A DNA stretch of 64,000 nucleotides, taken from contig CM043960.1 in the NCBI GenBank assembly GCA_014529385.2, positions 126,144,043 through 126,208,042 of the forward strand. Reading direction: 5' to 3'. The notes under the pieces are model-generated. The model did no database searches and was not told the origin of the DNA. It saw only the letters and a list, made by a program, of their open reading frames with translations. A program made the translations under genes and the position numbers. Within the stretch, counting starts at the first letter, position 1. Each line of letters begins with the position of its first letter. This DNA is from Adiantum capillus-veneris. Its lineage: Eukaryota; Streptophyta; Polypodiopsida; Polypodiales; Pteridaceae. This document shows, one piece after another, positions 45,821 to 55,993 of this stretch.

Positions 45821-45880
45821 ACGACAGCAAAGACCACATCGCCATCGACAATCAGGTCATGTCGGGGATGACATGAACGC

Positions 45881-45892
45881 GGAAGGGGGGAA
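45881..45892 (+). other. polypurine tract (element C)
   Basis: GGAAGGGGGGAA directly before the 3' LTR; this is the plus-strand primer site for reverse transcription. The element D counterpart is at 58,679-58,690. Confidence 0.88.
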
Positions 45893-46849
45893 TGTTGACC
45901 GCCGGGTCAACAACACAACATAACTCAAGTTTCATACCAAAGTCTTATCTTTTGCGAGTTATGAAATCCTGCGAATTATGGCTATAAACGTCATTTGTAA
46001 TGAGTAGTTATTCTAGTTTCAGAAGCCGGGGTGCAATGGCACTTCCAGATTGTAAATACAAAGCCATTTGACCCTTTCAACCCCATTTTTTGTTAAACCT
46101 AAGGTAGCCTTAGTATATAAGGTACCTAGGTCATTTTGTAAAGGAGACTTTTTTTCATAATCAAAACTTAGCGCTGTCGTCTACTGTGTGAGAGAGAAAG
46201 AGAGTGAGCGTGAGCTTTATCCTCTCGCTACACCCGGCTCGCTCAACACATTGGAGATCCGACTGCACCATTGTTGTAGGCTCAAGGAGAGCTACGCAAC
46301 AACGCCAAGCATTCCACATGAGACGAAGCGCACACGCCGACGCATCTACGAGCTATTTGTGGCCGTAAGTGTATCAAACAATGTCTGTTTTCTTCGTGCT
46401 AGTAGTCTATAGAATCGTGGCGACATAAGCTACGCATAGGTACTCATAAATTTCAGTTTCGGGCACTTTCAAAATTCTACTCTGTCATCCTACGCGTTTT
46501 CCGCAGATGGGTTTAGAGTGAGGGTTTTGAGTGTAGAAGCTTAGGGACAGGTGTATCCTAGTGAGGGGATGGTGTTCCTTAAGTTTCGTACGAATCTGGC
46601 ATGATTAGGTGAGTTACCTTCCGTATGTGTGTATGTGGCTAGGTGGTGTAGTTGAGAGCAGTGAGGTTCTTGATTGTGGTTTAGTTGGCCTTCCAGAGTG
46701 TTGTATGTGTAGGATGATCTCAGCCTGACAAGCTTAAGAGATTTCCTCCGTGTGCCTATCGTGTCATATGTGTCCTCGATTGACATTATGTTGATCTAGG
46801 TAGTGTTAGCATGCACTTCATGGGTGTGTGAGTCGCTTCTCGTCCAACA
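45893..46849 (+). repeat. 3' LTR of element C
   Basis: 957 bp, the partner of 35,298-36,256, with scattered substitutions (for example GAAATCCTGCGAATT against GAAATGCTGCGGATT). It is followed by GTCTG. Confidence 0.95.
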
Positions 46850-46854
46850 GTCTG
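46850..46854 (+). repeat. target-site duplication GTCTG, right (element C)
   Basis: Matches 35,293-35,297. The interrupted minus-strand frame of element E would be continuous across one copy of this pentamer. Confidence 0.93.
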
Positions 46855-47299
46855 CCGGTTTCATATGTAGTGAGTGTCTGGCTACTGCTAGTATTGCTTG
46901 TACTGAAGGGAGTTCCTGTTGCTTTGGTTTGGGTATCCAAATAAGTTTCGCATTTAAGTGGTTACTGAGTATTCTCTTCGAGATCCATATCTTTTTTATT
47001 CCCTTGGTTGTTGGTTTAACTGTGTTCTTCTGTTGACTTATGCTGTTGTATTGTGGTTTGTATGCCAGGTCGCCTCTATCCTTCCATACCCATACTTGTT
47101 TTTCGCATGTTGCTAACCTTGATCTATTCACTGTGGTCTGTGTTGTCTTATTTTTGTAGTGAACATGGTTGGCAGTTCCTTGGTTGTTCTCCATAGGTAT
47201 CGTGTTGTGCTTTATTGGCACCCATCCTTTTTGTTCTTTATCCAGTGATGGTGGTGCTATCATCTGGTTCTTCCGGGTTGGCTGAGCAAAGGCTACCAC
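46855..47299 (-). pseudogene. WxPK tail, first part (element E)
   Basis: Same minus frame as the second protease, after a TAG. Motifs seen are KGWVPIKH, QVWVWKDR, KIWISKRI and LIWIPKPK; a further SMWVPISR lies beyond the element C insertion at about 35,280. It corresponds to the eight-copy domain of C and D but is shorter and diverged. Confidence 0.65.
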
Positions 47300-47317
47300 C
47301 TGTTGTTCTTGTGCATG

Positions 47318-47668
47318 CTAAATTTTGACTGTATCTGAATTCCAATCTATCTGCACATTATACTCTTTCTCAACCTCAACCACATAAAACTTGTGGGGGT
47401 AAACATATTGATGTATTTGTACATGCAATATTGTCGAGCCCAATGTTCCTAGCGAATGTGATATACTACTTTCCAGCACTTGTTGAGTAGGATGTAGTTG
47501 ATCTTCGAGCTTGAGCTGTTTATATAATTTGTAAGAGATCAGATTTGCTTGAGCTCCGGAATCAAGCAATGCCGTCGATTTAACTTGATTGCTACCCACT
47601 TTGACTGAAATTATTGGTTCCCCTGTGTCTTCACCAAAATTCGTTAATCGAATAACATTTATTCGCAA
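47318..47668 (-). pseudogene. second retropepsin-like domain, after integrase (element E)
   Basis: The minus frame includes GEPIISVKVGSNQVKSTALL, then DSGAQANLISYKLYKQLKLE, a clear aspartic-protease active-site motif, and ends near YNVQIDWNSDTVKI. It is in the same reading frame as the integrase upstream (one TAA at 47,687, probably from CAA) and the WxPK tail downstream (one TAG). The normal gag-pol protease of E is separate, at 51,739-52,383. A related split copy exists in element A. The domain lacks the family's usual GRPW/GRPF motif near its end, so a structural or regulatory role is possible. Confidence 0.72.
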
Positions 47669-47689
47669 CAGTGATCCACTTTGTTGTTA

Positions 47690-48455
47690 TTGTCGTAGAA
47701 GCCTTCTTTTTGCAATGCGTTCTTTTGCTTCTGCTTGTGCTTCTTCTCGTACCCTCTGTTTCTCCTTCATCCGTTGTTTTTCTTGATGGATTTGTTGAAG
47801 CATATCCTGTGTTAGTGGTAAATGATACTTTTTTAACCGACATCCACTAATCCAATTTGGCATTTCTTCTCCTGTCAATGTAGTAAGTTTGACAGCTCCA
47901 CTTTGTGATAAGTCACTAATCACAAAAGATCCCATCCCTCGCTTTTTAAGTTTTTTGGCATGTTGCTTCAAAGTATGAACAAGTACATAATCACCTGTTT
48001 TGAACTCTTTCGTACGCACATGCTTGTCAAAAAACTCTTTTTGTCTTCTCTTTTTAGTCAAAACAGTGCATAGGGTTTTATTTGTGGCCTCAGCTTGTCC
48101 ATTTTCCTGTGGATGATATGGAGCAGATTTTCTATGTATGACCATGAATTCCTCTAACAGGTATTCAATGACTTTATTAAGAAAATGTGTTCCTCGATCA
48201 CTGACAATTTCTATTGGTAATCCGTATCGTACAAAGACATTCTCATACAAAAATTGTGCAGTGGTTCTTGCGTCTGCTTTTTGTGTTGCTTTGGCTTCCG
48301 TCCATTTTGAGATAGTCCGTAGCCACAATGATATATTGGGTATGGGTGCGATATGCAGGGGGTGAAATAGGCCCCACAAAATCAATTTCCCATTTTACAA
48401 ATGCCCGTGCTCCCATCATTGGCCGTAGTGGCATCTCATCTCTCTTTATCGGCAC
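47690..48455 (-). pseudogene. integrase core and C-terminal domain (element E)
   Basis: Catalytic core: KWTEAKATQKADARTTAQFL, VSDRGTHFLNKVIEYLL, then SAPYHPQENGQAEATNKTL with the catalytic Glu. It jumps directly from VLTKK to RRQKEFFDKHVRTKEF, missing roughly 90 residues that are present in elements A and F (the DWDLKL...ALWAYRTA...YGxE part). The C-terminal domain follows (KTGDYVLVHTLKQ, KKRGMGSFVISDLSQSG). The in-frame deletion and a stop show it is inactive. Confidence 0.85.
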
Positions 48456-48464
48456 CTTAGTACG

Positions 48465-49208
48465 CTAACATGCATCATAACGCTTTACAAACTCCTCAGC
48501 ATCCATGTGCAATGTAAGCCACCATATTCCTGCGGTTAAGACAATTTTTGCCGTCTTATCGCCTGAAAAATGGCCTCCACTTATTCCTCCATGTGCGTGT
48601 TCTATAATCAGCAGGTATTCACTTTCACTTGCACAGATTCTAAGTTGATTGTCCTTTCCTCTCTTGTAGAGTTGATTTCCAATTAAATTAAATTCTCGAG
48701 CCTTCAACTCTATAGCCCTTCTTCGCGCTTTTGTTATGTTTTCAGGAAATGTCCTTGTTGTTAAGAAATCAATGATATATTGACTCCATGCAGGTGTAAT
48801 GGTTACCTGAAACAATGTCGTGTGATCCACCGGTCGTTTGGCACTACATATAGTACAATTGTTAACATAAGCATGTGTGTCAGCATACATAGTTTGCCAA
48901 TAAACTCCTAAGTGTTTCAATCTTTGGTGTGTTTTCATTGTTGAACAATGAAATGCACAATCTTGGATGTGTGCTTCTTCAAGATAACACTCGAATTCCT
49001 CTGGATTTATACATAATCGTAGAATTCGGTCCGAGCCTAGATGGTACAGTCGTCCTGCAATCAACTGAAAATTTTTTGTTTGTCGAAATGTTTGTTGTTT
49101 GGATATGTCTTCTTTGTTATCAAATCTACCTCCAAAGGAATGAATACTAACAATTTCTTGAGACCATTTGGGTATCATTTCAATATTGAAAAGATAAGCA
49201 CCAGGCAT
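48465..49208 (-). pseudogene. two tandem H2C2 zinc modules (element E)
   Basis: One 247-codon minus frame holds two copies of the integrase-type zinc-binding module. The first has FQLIAGRLYHLGSDRILRLC, EEAHIQDCAFHC and NNCTICSAKRP; the second has FNLIGNQLYKRGKDNQLRIC, IEHAHGGISGGHFSGD and VKRYDAC. A helical linker (ENITKARRRAIELKAREFN) separates them. The second is in the normal place for integrase; the first replaces sequence normally between RNase H and integrase. The frame is intact across both, which argues the duplication is old and was maintained. Confidence 0.75.
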
Positions 49209-49328
49209 GTCATCATCTACTCCTTCAGGAGCTTCCCCGTTTTGTAGCTTTGAAAGATGATCCGTCCATAGATGAGTTTTACCCTATTTTACTACCACTA
49301 TGAAGTCAAACTCTAGCAATATAATAAA

Positions 49329-50600
49329 TCAGTGTTGTACAATTCTCCCAGTATTGCATGGTTTATTTACTAGATACAAAAGAGCTTGATGATCTGTGAA
49401 GAACACAAATTTGTTTGCAAGCAAGTAATGCCGAAATTTCTTTACAGCATAAATCATTCCTAATCCCTCTCTTTCAATTGTGGTGTAGTTCTTTTCTGCA
49501 CTATTTAGTTGTCGGCTCGCATAACAAACTGGGAAATCCATTGTTCCATCTCCAGGTTGAGCCAGAATACTCTCAATTGCGTATGTAGATGCATCAATGT
49601 GAACATGGAATATCTTTTTCCAATCTGGTGCTTTAAGTACATGTGCTGATACAAGGTTTTCCTTAAGCTTTTGGAATGAAGTTTCACACTCCTCAGTCCA
49701 GTCGAAACTGACTAATAAGCGATATAGTGGTTGTGCAATGATCGCATACATATATATATGAATCTTTGATAATATCCACAGTGTCCCATGAAGGATTGTA
49801 CTTGTTTGGCGTTAGTAGACCTGGGCAAGTCTACTATGACTCTAATTTTGTCTAGGTCAGTGGTTATGCCATTTCTTGAGAATATATGTCCTAAGATGCG
49901 GCCTTGCCTTACCATAAAAATGCACTTTTCCGGGTTGAGATAGATTCGATATGTTCTGCACTTCTCAAATACCTTTTGTAAATGGTCAATATGTTATTCT
50001 CGTATAAGAGAGTGGACACAAAGATCATCCATATATATTTCTAAGAATATTCTCAGGTATTCTTTGAATGCATGAGTCATTAACCTTTGGAAGGAAGCTG
50101 GGGCATTGGTTAGGCCAAAAGGCATAACTCTATACGCATATATTCCCCACTCTATGGCAAATGTTGTTTTGTGTTGATCCTCTATTGCAATTGCCAATTG
50201 TTTATACCCCTCAAAATCCATCTAAAAAGGAATAAGCCCATTTTCCAGCCACCCTCTCAAGCACATGTTGTGTGATCGGCAAGGGATAATTATCCCTTAT
50301 TGTGGCTACGTTCACTTTTTTGAGGTTCACACACACACGCAAATTTCCGTTCTTTTTGGGGACAACCACAATGGGTGACACCCGATCTGTATGCTCAATT
50401 TCATAGATGCATTTAGCATCCATCAGCTTGTCAATCTCCTCTTTGATTCGTTCAGCGAATGTGTCATTATATGTGTAAGGACGCTATTTTCTAGGTTTGG
50501 CATTTGATTTCAATGGAATTGTATGTTGGCATATCGATGGATCAACTCCTTTGAGGTCTTTGTAAGACCATGCAAACACATATTTATTTTAGAAGTTGTG
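49329..50600 (-). pseudogene. reverse transcriptase and RNase H (element E)
   Basis: RT pieces: RVSPIVVVPKKNGNLRVCVN (50,211-50,423), TFAIEWGIYAYRVMPFGLTN and catalytic YMDDLCV (49,994-50,221), GRILGHIFSRNGITTDLDKI (49,712-49,915). RNase H at 49,329-49,751 shows HVHIDASTYAIESILAQ, FPVCYASRQLNSAEKNYTTI, then TDHQALLYLVNKP. A few stops and frameshifts separate the pieces. The YMDD box is intact. Confidence 0.9.
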
Positions 50601-51740
50601 TCAGCCTTTCTTCTTCTTCAGGCTCTAAATCAGTTGCTATATAGACAGGCTGAGGCTCTTCGCCTGGCGCAACGAGGTCTATCCGTTTTGCATTTTTCGG
50701 CCCATCGTAAGATTCCTGGTTTATTCTTTCCCTTATTGGTGGTGTCACTATGATTTTTCTGTCTTGGATGGTGAATTTTCGATAGTGGGATGGTACATTC
50801 ATGTTTCCTTTTTCTGAATCCTCCTTACCGTCACTTTCTCCCTCAGTAGTCCATACCTCTCGTAACGACCGTTTTAGTTCTTGGTATTTCTTTTTACGCT
50901 CCATTTTGGTCCACTCTGGATCTTTTTTCTTTTTCTATTTGATTGTTGAGATTTTCTTGATTTTGTTTCTGTTTTAGTCTTCCGTGCTTGTTTTATTTCC
51001 TCATGTGTCCTTTCCCTTTGAACTCTTGAGAATCTTCCTGATATTTGGTCTTTTACACAATCCTCTGCCTTGACAAGCATTAGATAGTGAGTTTTATCTT
51101 TTATCCTGGGCATCAGGTTCTCTCTAATTTTGTTTTCTGCTCTTTTTTTTCTATAGCGTTCCTGGCGTCTAGGGTGTTGATTTGCAAAATCATAAAACTT
51201 GATATTTGCGGTTGTCTCCCCACGCTCGCTCGAGGTGTCTGAACACTCGTTATCTGCATCGTTACTTAATTCCAGATGCTCAGAGGAGTCATAAAACTCT
51301 TCTTGTTCTGGTGAGTCTACATACTCATCTCTTGCTAGAATAAGGTTTACCATGTAATAGGTAGAACATCATAGCCATCCTTATCCCAAAATTTTATCGT
51401 TGGGCTATCTGTAATGGTACAGACATCCAATGTTGCTAGTATTCCCATTCTAGAGGTTCTAAGGCATCTTCGGAAAAAGGTTCTGGAATGTAATCCTTGT
51501 CCTCGATAGCTCTTTCCAAGATGCATTCCTCTCTTTTTAAGCTCCCACAATGTGAAGCTCCGCACATCCATAGCTCTTTTTTCTACCCTAACCATGCTGG
51601 GAGTTCGGACCTTGCCAATGTAGCTGAATCAAACTCTTCCACTGGTGTCTGGTTCACATCCTTGTAACTATGGTCTTTTAGGTATATTTTGGTTGTAGTC
51701 TCCCCACGTCTGAGGTATATATGGTCGTAACCCCAATCCT
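50601..51740 (-). pseudogene. linker between protease and RT (element E)
   Basis: Frames at 51,347-51,595, 50,874-51,353 and 50,584-50,904 hold an acidic stretch (EYVDSPEQEEFYDSSEHLEL), corresponding to FYDSVEHFELQED in C and D, then a Lys/Arg-rich helical region. The point where C and D lose pol lies just after the acidic stretch. Confidence 0.65.
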
Positions 51741-52383
51741 AGACCATCTTTAATTGTCTCATGAATGGTCTTCCCAAGATGATCTCGTAATTGTTCTTTT
51801 TGTCGAAATCAACTATTGCAAATGTATGCTCATATGCGATTCCGCAAGAGGTGACAATTACTTTTTCTAAAAGTCCTAGAGGCTTTTCCATGAACCCATT
51901 TGCCAGTTGCAATTTCATTCTGGTAGCTCTCAAAGCCGATTTTCCCCATTTTTTCCAGATTTCTTTGGTGGCAATAGAGACTCCCGCTCCACTGTCAAGA
52001 ATAGCTTTGGAAACCACTCCCTGGAATTCTACTAGTAGGGTGGTATTTCCATCTTCTCCCTCGCAATATTCTCCAACCTTGTTTAAAGGTACTGGCCTAG
52101 TGTTTAGTTGAGGCTTGTCCAATTCTCTGATCCCCTCTTGAAGCTTTGAGGTAGGGACTTTTACTCCAAATTTTTCTAAGCATTTGCCTACGGTGGTCCA
52201 CATGTTTGGTTGTAACCTCAAGAGTTCGGCTAACGTGATTGTACATGCCAGAGGGGTGGACAATAACTCAATCAACCCTAGTGAATCCATCACTCTGTTG
52301 GAAGAAAGTCTTTGAGATGGGATTGCTCTTACCTCAGACTTAGCTTCATACTCCCCTAGGTAAGAGGGTAGAGTTAGCTTCAT
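51739..52383 (-). pseudogene. gag-linked retropepsin (element E)
   Basis: A 214-codon open frame with AILDSGAGVSIATKEIWKKW (active site) and EIILGRPFMRQLKMV. It is closely related to the proteases of C and D. A 34-bp direct duplication at its start (52,342-52,409) shifts the frame from gag. Confidence 0.85.
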
Positions 52384-52409
52384 ACTCCCCTAGGTAAGAG
52401 GGTAGAGTT
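52342..52409. repeat. 34-bp direct duplication in element E
   Basis: Two adjacent copies of a unit starting AGCTTCATACTCCCCTAGGT. The length is not a multiple of three, so it breaks the gag-PR frame. Confidence 0.9.
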
Positions 52410-55400
52410 TTTAGCGAGTCTGGTTGGTTGTGCCCCGAACTAATTGATCCCTGGTCTCCCCCTTGTGAATGCATATCAAAGTTCATTTGTGATCTTGCCT
52501 CAAACTCTTCAATGGGAGGTAAGATCTCATTTTTCTCCTTTCTCGTGCTATTTATTTGGTGGTTCACCCTGTTAGCTTCATTTGCTTCCCGGATTTGCTT
52601 CCACAGGTCATCTAGACTGTTACAATCCTTACCCATTTCTACCAATGTTTTAGGTTGGAAACCATCAATTGTCTCATCTGTTGTATTTGGCACTATGATA
52701 GGTTCTCTCCTAGACTCAGAGGTAGTCGTGAGTCTCTCCTTCGTGTCTACTTGTTTCTCTGGAGTTGGTTTGATGGGGATTGGAGTTGGTATCTCGTACC
52801 AGCTTGCAGGTTTACCAAGAGGATTTTTTATCAAGAATTGGGTTGTTTCAATCATCTTTCGACACATTTCCAACCTCTATTTTTCTATTTCTGCATATGG
52901 ATAAGTCATCCATCTTTGCTCTTGGGTTTGGTTGTTTTTTAGTCTGGCTTCGTATGCTTTTAAAAGTGCGTCCAACTGCTCATTTACTTTTTTTACCAGC
53001 ACTGATCCTCCTGATCCTGCACTTCAGGGTTCCTTTACTTCCTTGGGCCCTATTGTTGCCGCAGTGTGTGAGCTTAAACTACTTAGATCCTCTAACCGCT
53101 CTAATCTATCCTTTGTGTGTTTTAACTCCTCCGATAGAGCCATTTGCTCTCGTTCTCTCCTGGCTTTCATAGGCGCCTTTCTAGCTTTCCAAGTGCTTCT
53201 CTGATTTTTCATTTCTGCACTTGGGGCATCGGTCTTTGGCTCTTCAATTATGGGTTCGTTTGTCATTCATTGAGCTTGGGCTCGTGTCACTGCCTGAATA
53301 GGTATTACTGTCTCGTTTTCTGGCCGTCCACTGGAAGGCACTGCTTCCAGCATGTTCAAATTAGTTTTTGCTCCTTTAGTCAGGTTCTTAGGGCAATCAG
53401 GAATCAAGTGAGTAATTCCACACTCGGTGCAATACGCATTGACTCTAATGATTTCATCATGAGGACAGTATCTTAGCCAATGGTCTCCACCACACTTGTA
53501 GCAGGGTCCCTTAGGCTGTTGAGGTGATCCTTGAGCTCCTCTTTGTTGGTATGCATGCCTCTGCCCTCCCATGCCTCCGTTGGCTATGAACAACAGTGTT
53601 CGTTCATCCAAGTTGTATCTTCCTTCTCCTACTGCCTGTGCAGCTGTTGGTGGTCCTGTACTTCCAATCATGCTCCAAGGTTTTGGCGTTGGGGGTTCTT
53701 CCGGTGGATAATAGACAGGATTTTCTGCATATCCATTGGAATCTTTGTAATATGCATGCATAGGTACAAGCCTTCTCTTATGGTTTGTTTACCGTTGGTG
53801 TGTATCTTATGCCAACCGGTCATAATCCTGGTAGGGTGGTTGTTGCCCAAATACTAGTTGTGGTCTTTCAACACCTACAGGTCCTGGTAGGTAGCCTGCT
53901 TGATACCTAGGCATCAGTGGAAGTTGAGGAGATGCTACCTGATCTTGGGAAGCATATGGTCGCTCTCTCACATATCCCTTGTTATAATAACATTCCTTCG
54001 TCACATGGTTTGTCCATTTTTGTTCAACAGCACACCACTTCGGCTGCTTAGCCTGAGGCTTGGCATACATTTTATTTTTTTTTAGCACTTCCTCTACAAG
54101 CTGCTCCTGGCTTACAGCTACTTCTCCTTTCGGTGCTGTCTTAGCGGACTTGCTTCCACTTTGTTGTGAGGACGAATCATCATCAAGATCCTTGAATTCA
54201 CCCTCCTTATAGACCGCACAATTGTCTACAAGGTAAAGAGCCTCCTTAGTTAACTCATTTAACGTCGTGCTCCTCTTCATATGTAAGTCCTTCTGAAGAT
54301 GTGCGTTCCTTAGTCCTTGAATAAATATAAGCATAAGTCTGGATTGAGTTGGCAGTTCTTCCACAGGGCAGAACTTCACGTATCTTTTTAGTCGTAGGAC
54401 TACCTTTTGCACAGATTCCCCTTATTTCTGTTTGAATTTATGGATTTATGAGACTATATTATGAGCTATCCCCCATTGTGAGAATTCCTCAATAAACTCG
54501 TCAAAAACCTTCTCCATAGACTCGAAATCTCGACGCTCCACAGAGCGGCATCCTCTTCTAGGGTAAGCCCAAACCCTGCAAACTGATTAGGGAAGTCCAA
54601 CACTTCTTCAGCTCTAATTACACGCACAAAGGCTGCTACATGATCCCTAAGATCTCTGTTTCCCGTGTATTTCTTGTTTACCCATTTTTGCACCTGGGAA
54701 GGTCTAATTCTACGATGGTCTACAAATCTCATCATTGGTTCTCCTCATCCTACTCGATATACCTCCTCTGGCCTTCGGTACTGGGAGGGTTCCTCTCCTA
54801 GAGGTTCCCCTAAGCAATAATTTCTGATGGTTCTTGGAAGAGGTGGTTCATCTCTTCGAACTCGTTCTATGGGTTGTCTTCCAGGCTCTGTCAACTCGAG
54901 TTTTTGGCTTACTCTCGCCTTGATACTATGAATAGAGTGGTGGTTCTTGTAAATCTCTTAGCCCTCTTGCTGCTGGATAACCATCTCTGTTTCGGTCTTG
55001 TTCTAATGTCGCACTTTGTTGAAGCCATGCCTGCAATGATGGTTGGGTTGCTTGTTGGTTATGGTAGTTGAACGTCTGTTGTCGGTTAGAATGTGATGTT
55101 GTCTCGTACTCTTCTGAAAATGGATTTGTTGACTTGCTAGGGGTATAGGTGGACCTTGATACTTCTTCGGGGGCATATGTTGATGTTTCTGGAACTGTTG
55201 CCTTTTCTACCTCCTCTGGGAGAATTCGTTTGTATTCTCACACGTACCTGTTAACAAAAATGATATCCTTCCCCATAGCAATTTCATAAGAGAATAAGTA
55301 AAGAACCTTTTCTTTGCTTAATTCATTTGGGTAGGGTTCTTTGCATCGAAAATAAGAGACTACTCCCTCGCTCTCATGCTTGTAAATTCCCACATTCTCA

Positions 55401-55993
55401 TTATAGGTAGAGACCCTGGTTGTTTTTTTATCATACATAAAAAGAGCTCCAGGTCGATCAATTTTTGGAGGCGGCTCTTGAGCCTCTGAGACCATTTTTC
55501 TTTTTGCCACATTATCTCCATATCTGTTGTAATCCTCATGGTTACTAAGTATCAGATAGTGGTTCCCCTTTTCGTCTCGGAATCTATCTCCATCATCATA
55601 GACTTGAATTATCTCCGGTCTCTGAGAAGGTCTTTCTTCTATACAAATATACTTGCGTCCCCAATAGTCAGAATAAACTAGGGCTCCCCTAGGGTTTGTT
55701 CCTTCTAAGAAGATTATAGTGAACTTGACATCGTTCAAAGGGTTTTGGGAGGTACTTCCTCTTAGCATTGGTCCTTCACCGGAGAAATCTTCTGGCTGTT
55801 GACTATCCATCATGAAGAAGGACTTATCTGATGAAGTGTCAGTATCACTACCCTCCTCAATGATCGGTGCTAATGGATCTAGCCTTGCCTGAGTTACACT
55901 CTCCTCAATGGACACTAAGCTACCCTGATCATTCGCCACTTTTTGGTCTCTAGGAATGTGTCTTCCTGATCTTAAATTCATCAAACTTAGCAA
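52410..55993 (-). pseudogene. gag (element E)
   Basis: The N-terminus at 55,238-55,993 begins MLSLMNLRSGRHIPRDQK and includes RGALVYSDYWGRKYICIEER and SYFRCKEPYPNELSKEKVLY. The capsid core at 54,466-54,735 and 53,807-54,412 has RPSQVQKWVNKKYTG, DHVAAFVRVIRAEEVLDF and LMLIFIQGLRNAHLQKDLHM. Two zinc knuckles near 53,400-53,510 are complete: CYKCGGDHWLRYC and CTECGITHLIPDC. The Lys/Glu-rich linker at 53,024-53,266 and the frame at 52,346-52,873 lead to the protease. Frameshifts occur near 54,440, 53,800, 53,266 and 52,900. Homologous to the gag of C and D. Confidence 0.85.

Larger units (their letters stand above)
35298..46849 (+). mobile_element. element C: complete non-autonomous LTR retrotransposon, 11,552 bp
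   Basis: Two nearly identical LTRs (35,298-36,256 and 45,893-46,849) start TGTTGACC and end CCAACA. They are flanked by GTCTG on both sides, with a tRNA-Asp-type PBS after the first and a polypurine tract before the second. The interior holds a 2.7-kb leader with palindrome array, gag, one protease, a WxPK-repeat domain and a captured helicase fragment. No RT, RNase H or integrase is present, so mobility must have depended on enzymes from another element. Differences between the LTRs are a few percent by eye, so insertion is fairly recent. It sits antisense inside element E. Confidence 0.93.
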
